This document shows, piece by piece, positions 7,977-18,660 of a stretch of DNA of 27,635 nt (its first letter is position 1; the number at the start of each line of letters is the position of its first letter). The translations under genes were made by a program, and so were the position numbers. The notes under the pieces are model-generated. The model was not told the origin of the DNA. It did not search any database and saw nothing but the letters and a program-made list of their open reading frames with translations. Source of the stretch: Nemertoderma westbladi (Eukaryota; Xenacoelomorpha; Nemertodermatida; Nemertodermatidae); the NCBI GenBank assembly GCA_032718475.1, contig JAUCBJ010008739.1:1-27635 (forward strand), written 5' to 3'.

Positions 7977-8857
7977 CATATAAGATGATGTCTGTAAACT
8001 CATGTCCGGGACTCTATTGTGGCCGAATTGACAACAGCAGTTCTGGTGAATGCGGCAGCTGTCCATGGGGATCCCGTCCCGGCGGTGAGCACTCCATCTG
8101 CACCGCGTGCGTCTCCAGCTTCGCACTCTACGACTGGTTATACCTCGGCTTTATGGTGCTAATTACCGTCTCCTCCAACACAATATTTATAAACATTTAC
8201 TCGCAAAAACGCCGATTATTCGTCCACATGGCTTCGCTTCTAGAAGCGACTACCGCTGCTCTTCTATCCCTGATCATTATGCCTTCTTCCGGGTCGCTGA
8301 ACGTTAACTCATGCGGGGTCGCTTATCTAAGCGATTGGTACACTGTGTTCTACAACCCGTCCCCCGACTACCGAACTACCGTGCACTGCGCCCAGGAGGC
8401 TGTTTATCCTCTTTACACTTTGGTGATCCTATTCTATACTCTTTGCCTTGTTAGCCTCCTTGTAGTCCGTCCGGCACTCTCCCATTGTTTTTCTCTAGAC
8501 GTCATCCCAACCTACGCCACCCTTTACTTCCTACCATTCATGGTTTTCGTACATTCTGTACTCGCCGGGATTATCTACTATATATTCCCGTATATCCTCA
8601 TCGTAGCCTCGGTTTTCTCGTCGGCTATCTACATGGCCACTAATAGAATCTCTAGTTTGCGGGACTTCCTTTCGCCCCGACACATCCTCGTGCTGGCTGC
8701 CCATTGGTTGCTCCATGGTTACGGACTGGTTTCTCTCACAGAGTTCGATCAGCCCATCTTCCATGGCTCTCTACTCGCTCTCATTCCCACTCCGGCGGTA
8801 TTCTATCTCGCAACCAGTAAATTTTCCAACCCGGACCGCAGAGAAGATATTTACTAA
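7973..8857 (+). CDS. JKAMP: JNK1/MAPK8-associated membrane protein, single exon
   Basis: The 294-residue multipass protein matches JKAMP, an ER membrane protein that binds proteasome/ERAD components and modulates JNK1. Conserved blocks in order are CPGLYCG (11-17), a Cys-rich lumenal segment (C27, C30, C43, C46) and LYDWLYLGFM (52-61). Then come SDWYTVFYNPSPDYRTTVHC (120-139, nearly identical to vertebrate JKAMP), EAVYPLYTL (142-150), YYIFPYIL, HWLLHGYG (244-251) and LLALIPTPAVFYL (267-279). About seven hydrophobic segments are visible. An in-frame stop at 7964 limits the start to 7973, 7985 or 7988; the family N-terminus slightly favours 7985/7988. The gene has no introns, whereas vertebrate orthologues have several, so it may be a retrogene. 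No A-tail or target duplication is seen. Its C-rich third codon positions contrast with the AT-rich surroundings. Confidence 0.92.
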   Translation: MTYKMMSVNSCPGLYCGRIDNSSSGECGSCPWGSRPGGEHSICTACVSSFALYDWLYLGFMVLITVSSNTIFINIYSQKRRLFVHMASLLEATTAALLSLIIMPSSGSLNVNSCGVAYLSDWYTVFYNPSPDYRTTVHCAQEAVYPLYTLVILFYTLCLVSLLVVRPALSHCFSLDVIPTYATLYFLPFMVFVHSVLAGIIYYIFPYILIVASVFSSAIYMATNRISSLRDFLSPRHILVLAAHWLLHGYGLVSLTEFDQPIFHGSLLALIPTPAVFYLATSKFSNPDRREDIY

Positions 8858-9725
8858 CAACCGTCGATCTGTTGTTAATTAATTATTAATTAAGCCAATT
8901 TTTATAAATTATTCATGATTTAATTATACAGAATTGCTATTATTGTTTCAATTGTTTCGTACTTTGGCAAAAAAGCCGTTGGGCCAGAAGTTACAGCCAA
9001 GTTCCGTTGGTGAGTTGCGTTGGGCTTTATTACACATGTGTTTTCCAAAATTTTTTGAATGCTAGAAATGATTTTATAATAGCAACAGCAACAATGCAAC
9101 AGCATTGAACAATTTTTTCAGATCTTGACTGAAAAATAGTTAAATTTTGTCATTGTTTGGATATTTCTGAAACAATACTGGTTTCCAAGGTCACTGATCG
9201 CGATACAACTAGAGACTTCGTCACTTTGTGGTAACGCAACTATCGTTTTTGGTGCTTGTTTGGTGGGACGAAAAATACAATAAGACCATAAAATCAGGTT
9301 GATATGCTAATGATTTATGTTTATCAAATATGTGCGACTTGTATTTTTAGTGCCATTTGGGATATTGAACCGGATACGTTATTTTTGAGTGTCATATTTG
9401 TGATCAGCATCCCAGAAAATCCCCAATGTCATAAAATTAGTTTAAATTGGTGGTGATTTTTCATTATGATATTTTCGTACTTTCGGATATTTTAGATGAA
9501 CCCACATTTCATAATTTTAAGATCAAATAGGCAACTAAATTTAAAAAACATGGCACTTTTCTATGGAGAATTACCAGTTGAAATTTTGTTTTTGATATTA
9601 ATTTTAACATTTGGAGGAATCCAGACTGTCTGTCTGTCTGTCTATATGCCGGTCTTTCTCTGTGTCTGTTGGTATATAAAGTATATATTGATTATAAATA
9701 TGTTCTATAATGTTATTGTTATTAG
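8858..9725. other. AT-rich intergenic or intronic DNA
   Basis: I find no coding exon; I looked specifically for the YGTLxxGxPN motif of a GGACT first exon and did not see it. A short (CTGT)n run is at about 9625-9643. The stretch ends in the TTATTGTTATTAG acceptor-like sequence before the exon at 9726. Confidence 0.4.
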
Positions 9726-10073
9726 GAAGTTACTGGAGAATTATTTGATGTCGATGAAGTTATGTTAGAGAAGTTGGATGAGCTTGAAGCAAATACGGTT
9801 CTTTATAGTCGGAGAAATATAGAGGTTGTTTGTACTGAAACAGATGTTAGTGGTACCAAAAGTTCCACAACGACCACCCAGGGTCCAAGTTCAACTACAA
9901 CTGCTCAGTGTTATCTGTTGCCGGACTTTAACTGTAATCTTCTCTCACTACCATTTATCGATTCATATTCCCAACAACTCTCTCTCAATTACTGTACCAA
10001 AATCGATCGTGTTGACATATCTGTTGATGCAAATGACCTTATAATGAGAGCTGTGAAACGGACTGACAAATAA
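9726..10073 (+). CDS. Gamma-glutamylamine cyclotransferase-like (GGACT/AIG2-like), 3' exon or fragment
   Basis: From 9726 the frame reads EVTGELFDVDEVMLEKLDEL, then EANTVLYSRRNIEVV, matching the GGACT/AIG2-like core (V.GEVYAVDE.ML..LD..E...LY.R). A C-terminal part, CYLLPDFNCNLLSLPFIDSY, follows and corresponds to the final strand and the PxxDSY end. Members release 5-oxoproline from gamma-glutamylamines. A 3' splice-site-like TTATTGTTATTAG directly precedes the exon in the right phase. The N-terminal half with the substrate-binding YGTL motif is not found downstream of JKAMP. Either the first exon lies further upstream (which would place JKAMP within its intron) or this is a truncated copy. 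A Thr/Ser-rich insert (SSTTTTQGPSSTTTA) separates the two conserved parts and is unusual. The stop overlaps AATAAA. Confidence 0.6.
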   Translation, partial: EVTGELFDVDEVMLEKLDELEANTVLYSRRNIEVVCTETDVSGTKSSTTTTQGPSSTTTAQCYLLPDFNCNLLSLPFIDSYSQQLSLNYCTKIDRVDISVDANDLIMRAVKRTDK

Positions 10074-10114
10074 ATATTATATAGACAGCGGGACGCATTG
10101 GATCTGTGTATTAA

Positions 10115-10120
10115 AATAAA
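10115..10120 (+). promoter_or_regulatory. Poly(A) signal AATAAA
   Basis: A canonical AATAAA lies 42 bases after the GGACT-like stop, and another overlaps the stop codon itself (10069-10074). Either would suit a short 3' UTR. Confidence 0.4.
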
Positions 10121-10600
10121 AGTAAATATGAGTCATATAATCCGTATAATATATCCATATATCCATATAATCCCATTAGATTGGGATTTTTTCATCTTAG
10201 TTCTTCGCAACGATCCTTGAGTTATCGAGGTCACGTTGTTTAGAACTCCGTACCACTCGCCGTTCGTTTAAAAAAATACATTATTCTCATCTGCACTTAG
10301 GCCCTTCATTTCGAATTTATCATCATCCTTTCAGCACGGTCTAAAATTTTTCCTCGTTTTCTTTCTATTCATACAATGGCTATTTATTGTATTTATTTTA
10401 TTTTATTTGTATTGTATTGTTTATTGTATTTATTTTTTTCGATCTCTTCAACATGTTTTTATGTATTTTATCATCCTTTATTATTGAACCCCAGGTAGCT
10501 CTGCTATCGGTAAGGGTGGGGGCTTTACGTTGCTTTTTGACTTCTTGTTTATTTATCTTTTAAATATCCAAGTAGGAGAATATCTCCTAGGTATGAATGA
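10121..10600. other. AT-rich spacer before the 27-bp array
   Basis: T-rich simple sequence (TTTATTTTATTT, TTTATTGTATTT) at about 10380-10440. The part at about 10480-10530 (GAACCCCAGGTAGCTCTGCT) resembles the 3' ends of some CR1/L2-type LINEs, but too weakly to call. No gene is seen. Confidence 0.3.
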
Positions 10601-13600
10601 AATGTAGGAGAATGTATGTATGGATTCTATGTAGGAGAATGTATGTATGGATTCTATGTAGGAGAATGTATGTATGGATTCTGTGTAGGAGAATGTATGT
10701 ATGGATTCTATGTAGGAGAATGTATGTATGGATTCTATGTAGGAGAATGTATGTATGGATTCTATGTAGGAGAATGTACTGTATGTATGGATTCTATGTA
10801 GGAGAATGTATGTATGGATTCTATGTAGGAGAATGTATGTATGGATTCTATGTAGGAGAATGTATGTATGGATTCTATGTAGGAGAATGTATGTATGGAT
10901 TCTATGTAGGAGAATGTATGTATGGATTCTATGTAGGAGAATGTACTGTATGTATGGATTCTATGTAGGAGAATGTATGTATGGATTCTATGTAGGAGAA
11001 TGTATGTATGGATTCTATGTAGGAGAATGTATGTATGGATTCTATGTAGGAGAATGTATGTATGGATTCTATGTAGGAGAATGTATGTATGGATTCTATG
11101 TAGGAGAATGTATGTATGGATTGTATGTAGGAGAATGTACTGTATGTATGGATTCTATGTAGGAGAATGTATGTATGGATTCTATGTAGGAGAATGTATG
11201 TATGGATTGTATGTAGGAGAATGTATGTATGGATTCTATGTAGGAGAATGTATGTATGGATTCTATGTAGGAGAATGTATGTATGGATTCTATGTAGGAG
11301 AATGTATGTATGGATTCTATGTAGGAGAATGTATGTATGGATTCTATGTAGGAGAATGTATGTATGGATTCTATGTAGGAGAATGTATGTATGGATTCTA
11401 TGTAGGAGAATGTATGTATGGATTGTATGTAGGAGAATGTACTGTATGTATGGATTCTATGTAGGAGAATGTATGTATGGATTCTATGTAGGAGAATGTA
11501 TGTATGGATTGTATGTAGGAGAATGTATGTATGGATTCTATGTAGGAGAATGTATGTATGGATTCTATGTAGGAGAATGTATGTATGGATTCTATGTAGG
11601 AGAATGTATGTATGGATTCTATGTAGGAGAATGTATGTATGGATTCTATGTAGGAGAATGTATGTATGGATTCTATGTAGGAGAATGTATGTATGGATTT
11701 TATGTAGGAGAATGTATGTATGGATTGTATGTAGGAGAATGTAGTGTATGTATGGATTCTATGTAGGAGAATGTATGTATGGATTCTATGTAGGAGAATG
11801 TATGTATGGATTGTATGTAGGAGAATGTATGTATGGATTCTATGTAGGAGAATGTATGTATGGATTCTATGTAGGAGAATGTATGTATGGATTCTATGTA
11901 GGAGAATGTATGTATGGATTCTATGTAGGAGAATGTATGTATGGATTCTATGTAGGAGAATGTACTGTATGTATGGATTCTATGTAGGAGAATGTATGTA
12001 TGGATTCTATGTAGGAGAATGTATGTATGGATTGTATGTAGGAGAATGTATGTATGGATTCTATGTAGGAGAATGTATGTATGGATTCTATGTAGGAGAA
12101 TGTATGTATGGATTCTATGTAGGAGAATGTATGTATGGATTCTATGTAGGAGAATGTATGTATGGATTGTATGTAGGAGAATGTATGTATGGATTCTATG
12201 TAGGAGAATGTATGTATGGATTCTATGTAGGAGAATGTATGTATGGATTGTATGTAGGAGAATGTATGTATGGATTCTATGTAGGAGAATGTATGTATGG
12301 ATTCTATGTAGGAGAATGTATGTATGGATTGTATGTAGGAGAATGTATGTATGGATTCTATGTAGGAGAATGTATGTATGGATTCTATGTAGGAGAATGT
12401 ATGTATGGATTCTATGTAGGAGAATGTATGTATGGATTCTATGTAGGAGAATGTATGTATGGATTCTATGTAGGAGAATGTATGTATGGATTCTATGTAG
12501 GAGAATGTACTGTATGTATGGATTCTATGTAGGAGAATGTATGTATGGATTCTATGTAGGAGAATGTATGTATGGATTGTATGTAGGAGAATGTATGTAT
12601 GGATTCTATGTAGGAGAATGTATGTATGGATTCTATGTAGGAGAATGTATGTATGGATTCTATGTAGGAGAATGTATGTATGGATTCTATGTAGGAGAAT
12701 GTATGTATGGATTCTATGTAGGAGAATGTATGTATGGATTGTATGTAGGAGAATGTATGTATGGATTCTATGTAGGAGAATGTATGTATGGATTGTATGT
12801 AGGAGAATGTATGTATGGATTCTATGTAGGAGAATGTATGTATGGATTCTATGTAGGAGAATGTATGTATGGATTCTATGTAGGAGAATGTATGTATGGA
12901 TTCTATGTAGGAGAATGTATGTATGGATTCTATGTAGGAGAATGTACTGTATGTATGGATTCTATGTAGGAGAATGTATGTATGGATTCTATGTAGGAGA
13001 ATGTATGTATGGATTGTATGTAGGAGAATGTATGTATGGATTCTATGTAGGAGAATGTATGTATGGATTCTATGTAGGAGAATGTATGTATGGATTCTAT
13101 GTAGGAGAATGTATGTATGGATTGTATGTAGGAGAATGTATGTATGGATTCTATGTAGGAGAATGTATGTATGGATTCTATGTAGGAGAATGTATGTATG
13201 GATTCTATGTAGGAGAATGTATGTATGGATTCTATGCAGGAGAATGTATGTATGGATTCTATGTAGGAGAATGTATGTATGGATTCTATGTAGGAGAATG
13301 TATGTATGGATTCTATGTAGGAGAATGTATGTATGGATTGTATGTAGGAGAATATATGTATGGATTCTATGTAGGAGAATGTATGTATGGATTCTATGTA
13401 GGAGAATGTATGTATGGATTCTATGTAGGAGAATGTATGTATGGATTCTATGTAGGAGAATGTATGTATGGATTGTATGTAGGAGAATGTATGTATGGAT
13501 TCTATGTAGGAGAATGTATGTATGGATTCTATGTAGGAGAATGTATGTATGGATTCTATGTAGGAGAATGTATGTATGGATTCTATGTAGGAGAATGTAT

Positions 13601-14084
13601 GTATGGATTCTATGTAGGAGAATGTATGTATGGATTCTATGTAGGAGAATGTATGTATGGATTCTATGTAGGAGAATGTATGTATGGATTCTATGTAGGA
13701 GAATGTATGTATGGATTCTATGTAGGAGAATGTATGTATGGATTCTATGTAGGAGAATGTATGTATGGATTCTATGTAGGAGAATGTATGTATGGATTCT
13801 ATGTAGGAGAATGTACTGTATGTATGGATTCTATGTAGGAGAATGTACTGTATGTATGGATTCTATGTAGGAGAATGTATGTATGGATTCTATGTAGGAG
13901 AATGTATGTATGGATTCTATGTAGGAGAATGTATGTATGGATTCTATGTAGGAGAATGTATGTATGGATTCTATGTAGGAGAATGTACTGTATGTATGGA
14001 TTGTATGTAGGAGAATGTACTGTATGTATGGATTGTATGTAGGAGAATGTACTGTATGTATGGATTGTATGTAGGAGAATGTAT
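10601..14084. repeat. 27-bp minisatellite, about 3.5 kb, with block structure
   Basis: More than 120 tandem copies of a unit read as ATGTATGGATTCTATG plus TAGGAGAATGT. Variants are: a 32-base unit with ACTGT inserted (GAATGTACTGTATG), a C-to-G change (GATTGTATG), and rare singletons (GATTCTGTG, GATTTTATG, CTATGCAGG, GAATATATG). Because 27 is nine codons, two frames stay open and encode MYGFYVGEC or MYVWILCRR repeats; each 32-base unit shifts the frame. The serial open frames across the array are therefore not evidence of protein coding. The 32-base units divide the array into blocks. Confidence 0.95.
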
Positions 14085-14123
14085 GATTAATATGATGATA
14101 ATATAATAATAAAGATTAATATG

Positions 14124-14937
14124 ACTTACCTGTTTGTGGCGTATAAAGTATCACTTTACCTGTTTCTGGCGTATAATGTATCACTTTACCTGTTTCTGGC
14201 GTATAAAGTATCACTTTACCTGTTTCTGGCGTATAAAGTATCACTTTACCTGTTTCCGGTGGATAAAGTATCACTTTACCTGTGTGTGGCGTATAAAGTA
14301 TCACTTTACCTGTTTCCGGCGGATAAAGTATCACTTTACCTGTTTCCGGCGGATAAAGTATCACTTTACCTGTTTCCGGCGTATAAAGTATCACTTTACC
14401 TGTGCGTGGCGTATAAAGTATCACTTTACCTGTGTGTGGCGTATAAAGTATCACTTTACCTGTGTGTGGCGTATAAAGTATCACTTTACCTGTGCGTGGC
14501 GTATAAAGTATCACTTTACCTGTGTGTGGCGTATAAAGTATCACTTTACCTGTGTGTGGCGTATAAAGTATCACTTTACCTGTGTGTGGCGTATAAAGTA
14601 TCACTTTACCTGTTTCTGGCGTATAAAGTATCACTTTACCTGTTTCCGGCGGATAAAGTATCACTTTACCTGTGTGTGGCGTATAAAGTATCACTTTACC
14701 TGTTTCCGGCGTATAAAGTATCACTTTACCTGTTTCCGGCGGATAAAGTATCACTTTACCTGTGTGTGGCATATAAAGTATCACTTTACCTGTTTCCGGC
14801 GTATAAAGTATCACTTTACCTGTGTGTGGCGTATAAAGTATCACTTTACCTGTGTGTGGCGTATAAAGTATCACTTTACCTGTGTGTTGCGTATAAAGTA
14901 TCACTACCTGTTTCTGGCATGTAAAGTATCACTATCT
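14124..14937. repeat. 30-bp minisatellite
   Basis: About 27 copies in strict 30-base phase of CCTGTTTCTGGCGTATAAAG plus TATCACTTTA. Three main variants (TGTTTCTGGCG, TGTTTCCGGCG/GG, TGTGTGTGGCG) are interspersed. Each unit contains the inverted repeat TAAAGTATCACTTTA (6-bp arms, 3-base loop). Frames stay open on both strands because 30 is ten codons. I do not regard them as genes. It starts only about 40 bases after the 27-bp array. Confidence 0.95.
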
Positions 14938-15125
14938 GTGGAATTTTTGTGGTTTCTGTCGGTTGTCTGCAGTCGGTTCTCTGTTGTCTGCTGTTGGTTA
15001 TCTGTTGTGGGTTGTCTTTTGACGATTGTCTGGTGTTGGTTGTTTGCACTCAGTTGTCTAACTGTCGGTTGTCCTCTGTTGGTTGTTTGTTGTCGGTTGT
15101 TGGTTATCTGCTGTCGGATGTCGGA
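14938..15125 (+). repeat. Degenerate GTTGTCTG/GTTGGTT repeat
   Basis: Irregular repetition of GTTGTCTGCTGT, GTCGGTTGTC and GTTGGTTATCTG with no exact period. This is probably an old, decayed minisatellite continuing the repeat cluster. Confidence 0.7.
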
Positions 15126-15189
15126 GTACAGTTTACACCCTTTAAAAAAGAACGTTTTTATATGTTTATTTTTCAGCTAGGTCTATCCT

Positions 15190-16145
15190 GCCAATCTTCC
15201 AAACTCACTTATTAACTGTACAATAATATTAATTATACTGTAAGAACTCAATATGATACATTAACTCACTCTCAATATGACGCTACCATAATGGAACGCC
15301 GTTAATAATAATTACAAACGGTTTTCGTTTACCATGTTATAATACTCCCTATTCCCAGTTTCTCTCGGTGACTTTTGTATTTGTTTTGTCTCTTTCGATG
15401 CGGTTTTATTGATATCATTTATGATTCGCTGCATTAAAGACCAGCTGTCAATCATCATGTGGTTGTCTAGTTAAGCAGCTACTCAGTCGGTTGACAAAAT
15501 ATCAATTATGTGAAACTATTAAAGTGCCATACGATTGTGTTATTGTCTATTTGGTCTACCGACATGCGAAACTGAAAAGTGACATACTGATGGAGATTCG
15601 CAGTAATATACCGTAGCTTACCTGCTAATATGTACAGACAGTCTCTATTACCTTCCTGCATTTAATAAAGTGAATTACTTCTTTATTTTTAACATTTTAG
15701 TTTTATTCTTTCAATCAAAATTAATTAATATTAAATTATTAATTAATAATAAACCAATAAAAATAATATTAAATTAATAATAAATAAGTTGAAATTAATA
15801 AATTCAGTAATAGTTCGAAATTAATACATTCAAGAATGGCTCAAAATAAGTTTTGCGCCCTGAAACTAAAACTACCCTGGCTCCCATGCAGGGATCGAAC
15901 CAGAGACTACCAAATATATTTGCATCCCAAATAAAATTAAAATATTAATTAATCTTACAGTTTAGAACAACGGTTGGCGTCAAATACCACTCGAATATAA
16001 CAAAGTGAAAGGCAACAATAAATATTTATTTAATGAAATCAAAAATATATTTATTCATCACTATTAATAATAATTATATAACAATTATAATAAAAATAAA
16101 CAACATTATTCGATTCTTCATTAAGTTAACAAAAAAAATAAAGTA
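15190..16145. other. AT-rich intergenic DNA
   Basis: No gene is seen. Runs of ATTAAT/AATATT are at about 15718-15800. A single perfect minus-strand Pol III B-box match (GGTTCGATCCC) is at 15891-15901 but has no A-box partner; it may be a SINE or tRNA remnant. Confidence 0.35.
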
Positions 16146-16231
16146 TATTACATGGAAAATCCAGTTGATCCATAAAACCCCCTCCGCAAATTTTAGCGGG
16201 AAATAAAGATCAATTTGTTTTCCATGTAATA
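16146..16231. repeat. Hairpin-forming inverted repeat upstream of CHMP4
   Basis: Perfect 14-base arms TATTACATGGAAAA (16146-16159) and TTTTCCATGTAATA (16218-16231), with a second pair TTGATC/GATCAA inside. The loop holds TTTAGCGGGAAA (16192-16203), which resembles an E2F site. It ends about 80 bases before the CHMP4 start codon. It could be a tiny MITE (TA at both edges) or a promoter element. Confidence 0.6.
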
Positions 16232-16311
16232 GAGTTAAACCTATTGACTTCATTTAATTAGAAATAATTGTTACACTAGTAATTCCAGATTCAATTATCT
16301 TTTACTTAACA

Positions 16312-16848
16312 ATGGGCTTCTTATCTAAATTATTTAGAAAAAAGAAGAAAGACAAATTAGCTCCTCTACCGGAGGCTATTAAAAAACTCAAAGAAGCTGA
16401 AGAAATATTGAATAAACAACAAGTAAATATTGAAAAGAAGATTAGTAAAGAATGGCAAAGAGCGAAAACCCTAGTCAAAAATAAAAATCAGAGAGCTGCT
16501 TTAGGGGCGTTAAAGCATAAGAGACAATTGCAGAAGAGATTTCAACAATTACATGGCCAGTTACATGCCGTAGTTATTCAAAGGGAAGCTTTGGAGGATG
16601 TGGAAACTAACAACGACGTCCTCAAAGCCATTGATATGGCCGCTGCCCTTGGCGATATTCACATTGACAAAGTGGACCAATTAATGGACGATGTTATTGA
16701 GCAAAAAATTAAATGTGATGAGATTTCTAAAGCGATCAGTGAACCAGTGAGATTCGATCGGTATTACTACAATGAGGACGATCTGTTAGCTGATCTGGAA
16801 GATTTAGAACTGGAAGAAATGAACGTAAAGGAAGTGGTGGGGGTTTAG
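16312..16848 (+). CDS. CHMP4/Snf7-like ESCRT-III protein, single exon, short C-terminus
   Basis: The 178-residue protein resembles CHMP4 (Snf7), the main filament subunit of ESCRT-III in endosomal sorting, cytokinesis and membrane repair. Matches are the amphipathic basic N-terminus MGFLSKLFRKKKKDK (membrane binding), EAIKKLKEAEEILNKQQ (21-37), the helix-1/2 hallmark RAALGALKHKRQLQK (61-75), VIQREALEDVETN (88-100), HIDKVDQLMDDVIEQ (117-131), EISKAIS (137-143) and the acidic DDLLADLEDLELEE (156-169). The usual protein has about 220 residues. This one stops right after helix 5, without the linker and terminal helix that bind ALIX/Bro1, and is about five residues shorter around AAALGDIH (110-117). 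The +1 frame continues open for about 35 codons past the stop (with a KVPSVGSI stretch), so a recent frameshift is possible. No introns or A-tail are seen. Confidence 0.88.
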   Translation: MGFLSKLFRKKKKDKLAPLPEAIKKLKEAEEILNKQQVNIEKKISKEWQRAKTLVKNKNQRAALGALKHKRQLQKRFQQLHGQLHAVVIQREALEDVETNNDVLKAIDMAAALGDIHIDKVDQLMDDVIEQKIKCDEISKAISEPVRFDRYYYNEDDLLADLEDLELEEMNVKEVVGV

Positions 16849-17513
16849 TTGTGGTGAAAAAGTTCCGTCGGTTGGCTCAATCACCTGGCCATATTACAGT
16901 ACAAATGATCTATATAACCAATCACAATCCAGCTTTATAGCCGGTTGTCAATGAACTGATTTTCTATTGGTCCCCCTATAAGCATAAGCAGCACTTAATG
17001 TACTGTAATTATACTGAAGGTCTGTTGCTGCTCTTACTTATTTGAATCACAACATATTTTGGTATTTTTTACTGTCTGAATCCAATTTCTAAATATAATT
17101 ATTCCGAATTAACTAAAGTTTACAAATCGCCTAATTGGTTTTATTAGGCCCAACTCTATAAAACTTATAGCATGACTTTAGAGCAAAACACAAGGAATGA
17201 CATATCGGTATCATTTGCAATTATAAAATATTAAATAATTATTTAGCAGGCCAACTAACAATTAAAGGAATGTATGGAGAATGTAAAGGACTGCATATCC
17301 CGTGAGTTTTGAGCTTCGAGTAACCCGTTTAAACTATAGCAGCGAACATCGAACACAATTAATACTTCGGGTTTTTTTAAGGAAATTGTAATTATGATTT
17401 ATATAATAAACTGTAAGCCAATATAACTGAAAGTGAAATCGATCCTGTCATATCACCTCATATCATAAGGGATACATTTTTCAGGAAACTACTTTTTAGT
17501 TCCTAATTTTGTT
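16849..17513. other. Intergenic DNA after CHMP4
   Basis: No gene or RNA is recognised, and no clear AATAAA follows the stop within the first 150 bases. The sequence is AT-rich with no tandem structure until the 41-bp array. Confidence 0.35.
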
Positions 17514-17716
17514 TTAGCGCAAAAGTTAATCACTTGGAGTTAATTAGGTAATTAAATGCGCTAACATTAATCACTTGGAGTTAATTAGGTAATTAAATGC
17601 GCTAACATTAATCACTTGGAGTTAATTAGGTAATTAAATGCGCTAACATTAATCACTTGGAGTTAATTAGGTAATTAAATGCGCTAACATTAATCACTTG
17701 GAGTTAATTAGGTAAT
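17514..17716. repeat. 41-bp minisatellite, five copies
   Basis: Five tandem units with the core CATTAATCACTTGGAGTTAA plus TTAGGTAATTAAATGCGCTAA. The inner copies are identical. The first differs (GCAAAAGTTAATC) and the last is truncated at GGTAATT. Confidence 0.95.
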
Positions 17717-18660
17717 TTGTAGGACTATGAATTGAAATGGGTTCCACGTGTTAGTTTCACTTATTGATTATTTTTTAAAGTTTTTATAACTTTTTTATAA
17801 CTTAGGCGCTTATGATGATATAAACATTCGATAGATGCAATTTCTCAAAACGGCTTCTATATTATATATCTTTTGTTTTGGGAGTAGCCCATCGAGTGCC
17901 GTATTGATTGAGTCTGACGTATTGATTGACGTACAATCATATTATGAGTATTACCTTAAATGATATCATATTATGGACACACTTTCTCAAGCACGGTAAA
18001 GACACAGCCATCTGTCCACGGCACCACTTCCTCTGCTACAAATCGTCAATGGTGACTTCATCAATAAACTGAACTTTAAAGCGCAATGATATATTAATTA
18101 TGTGACATGATCGCAACTTGTTTTGATATGGTTTCAATTAAAGTGAAAGTAAATTGAAAATTGTACTGGTTCAAATTTAAAATCAATGGTAAAAATTATA
18201 AGTGTGCAGGTACAGTAGCAGCGTAGGTGTATACTGTTCAATTCAATGTTTCATAATAGTGAGAATAGTGATTGATTACATTGGTTATATTGACTTCGGC
18301 CCTTATAAAAAAATACCCAATGTAATGGATACTATAGAATTCTCTGATTTAGTCCGTTATGAAATTGGAAATATCTCATCAACCACGCATTCTGGTGCAT
18401 TGGGTCTCTGACAAAATGTGCTGACAAACTAGATACGATATCCAATGGATCAATAATCCCATTTTCGTAAAAAAAAGTGACTTAGGCACTTATGATATGA
18501 CAGCATCGATATATTATCACCCATTACATTATCACCGAATTACATTATCACCGAGATTCATGGGGAAATTTTTGTATAGTTAGTGTTAAAAATAATGTTA
18601 TATTGCTGCTGCCGGTATGGCTGGCCCTGCGATTGTTTACTGCACAAATGTATCATCGGG
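17717..18660. other. Intergenic DNA with a few short direct repeats
   Basis: CTTAGGCGCTTATGAT (about 17801) recurs as CTTAGGCACTTATGAT (18481). ATTACATTATCACCGA-type words repeat at about 18515-18565. No gene is supported; the 69-codon frame at 18202 has no domain. Confidence 0.35.

Noticed and set aside
10597-13870. Long frames encoding repeated MYGFYVGEC / MYVWILCRR
   Set aside because: Produced by a 27-bp period. Frames are broken by 32-base units, there is no start context or non-repeat domain, and two frames are open at once.
10601-14937. Possible CRISPR array
   Set aside because: Units are contiguous with no unique spacers, in an animal-type genome.
14116-15180. Long frames on both strands over the 30-bp array
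   Set aside because: Period divisible by three keeps frames open on both strands; no domain outside the repeat.
15891-15901. Minus-strand B-box GGTTCGATCCC suggesting a tRNA gene
   Set aside because: No A-box and no cloverleaf pairing around it; at best a SINE/tRNA remnant.
18202-18411. 69-codon frame
   Set aside because: No similarity recognised; AT-rich intergenic context; length expected by chance.
17801-18500. CTTAGGC(G/A)CTTATGAT direct repeat as LTRs
   Set aside because: Only about 16 bases match, with no TG..CA ends, primer site or coding content between.
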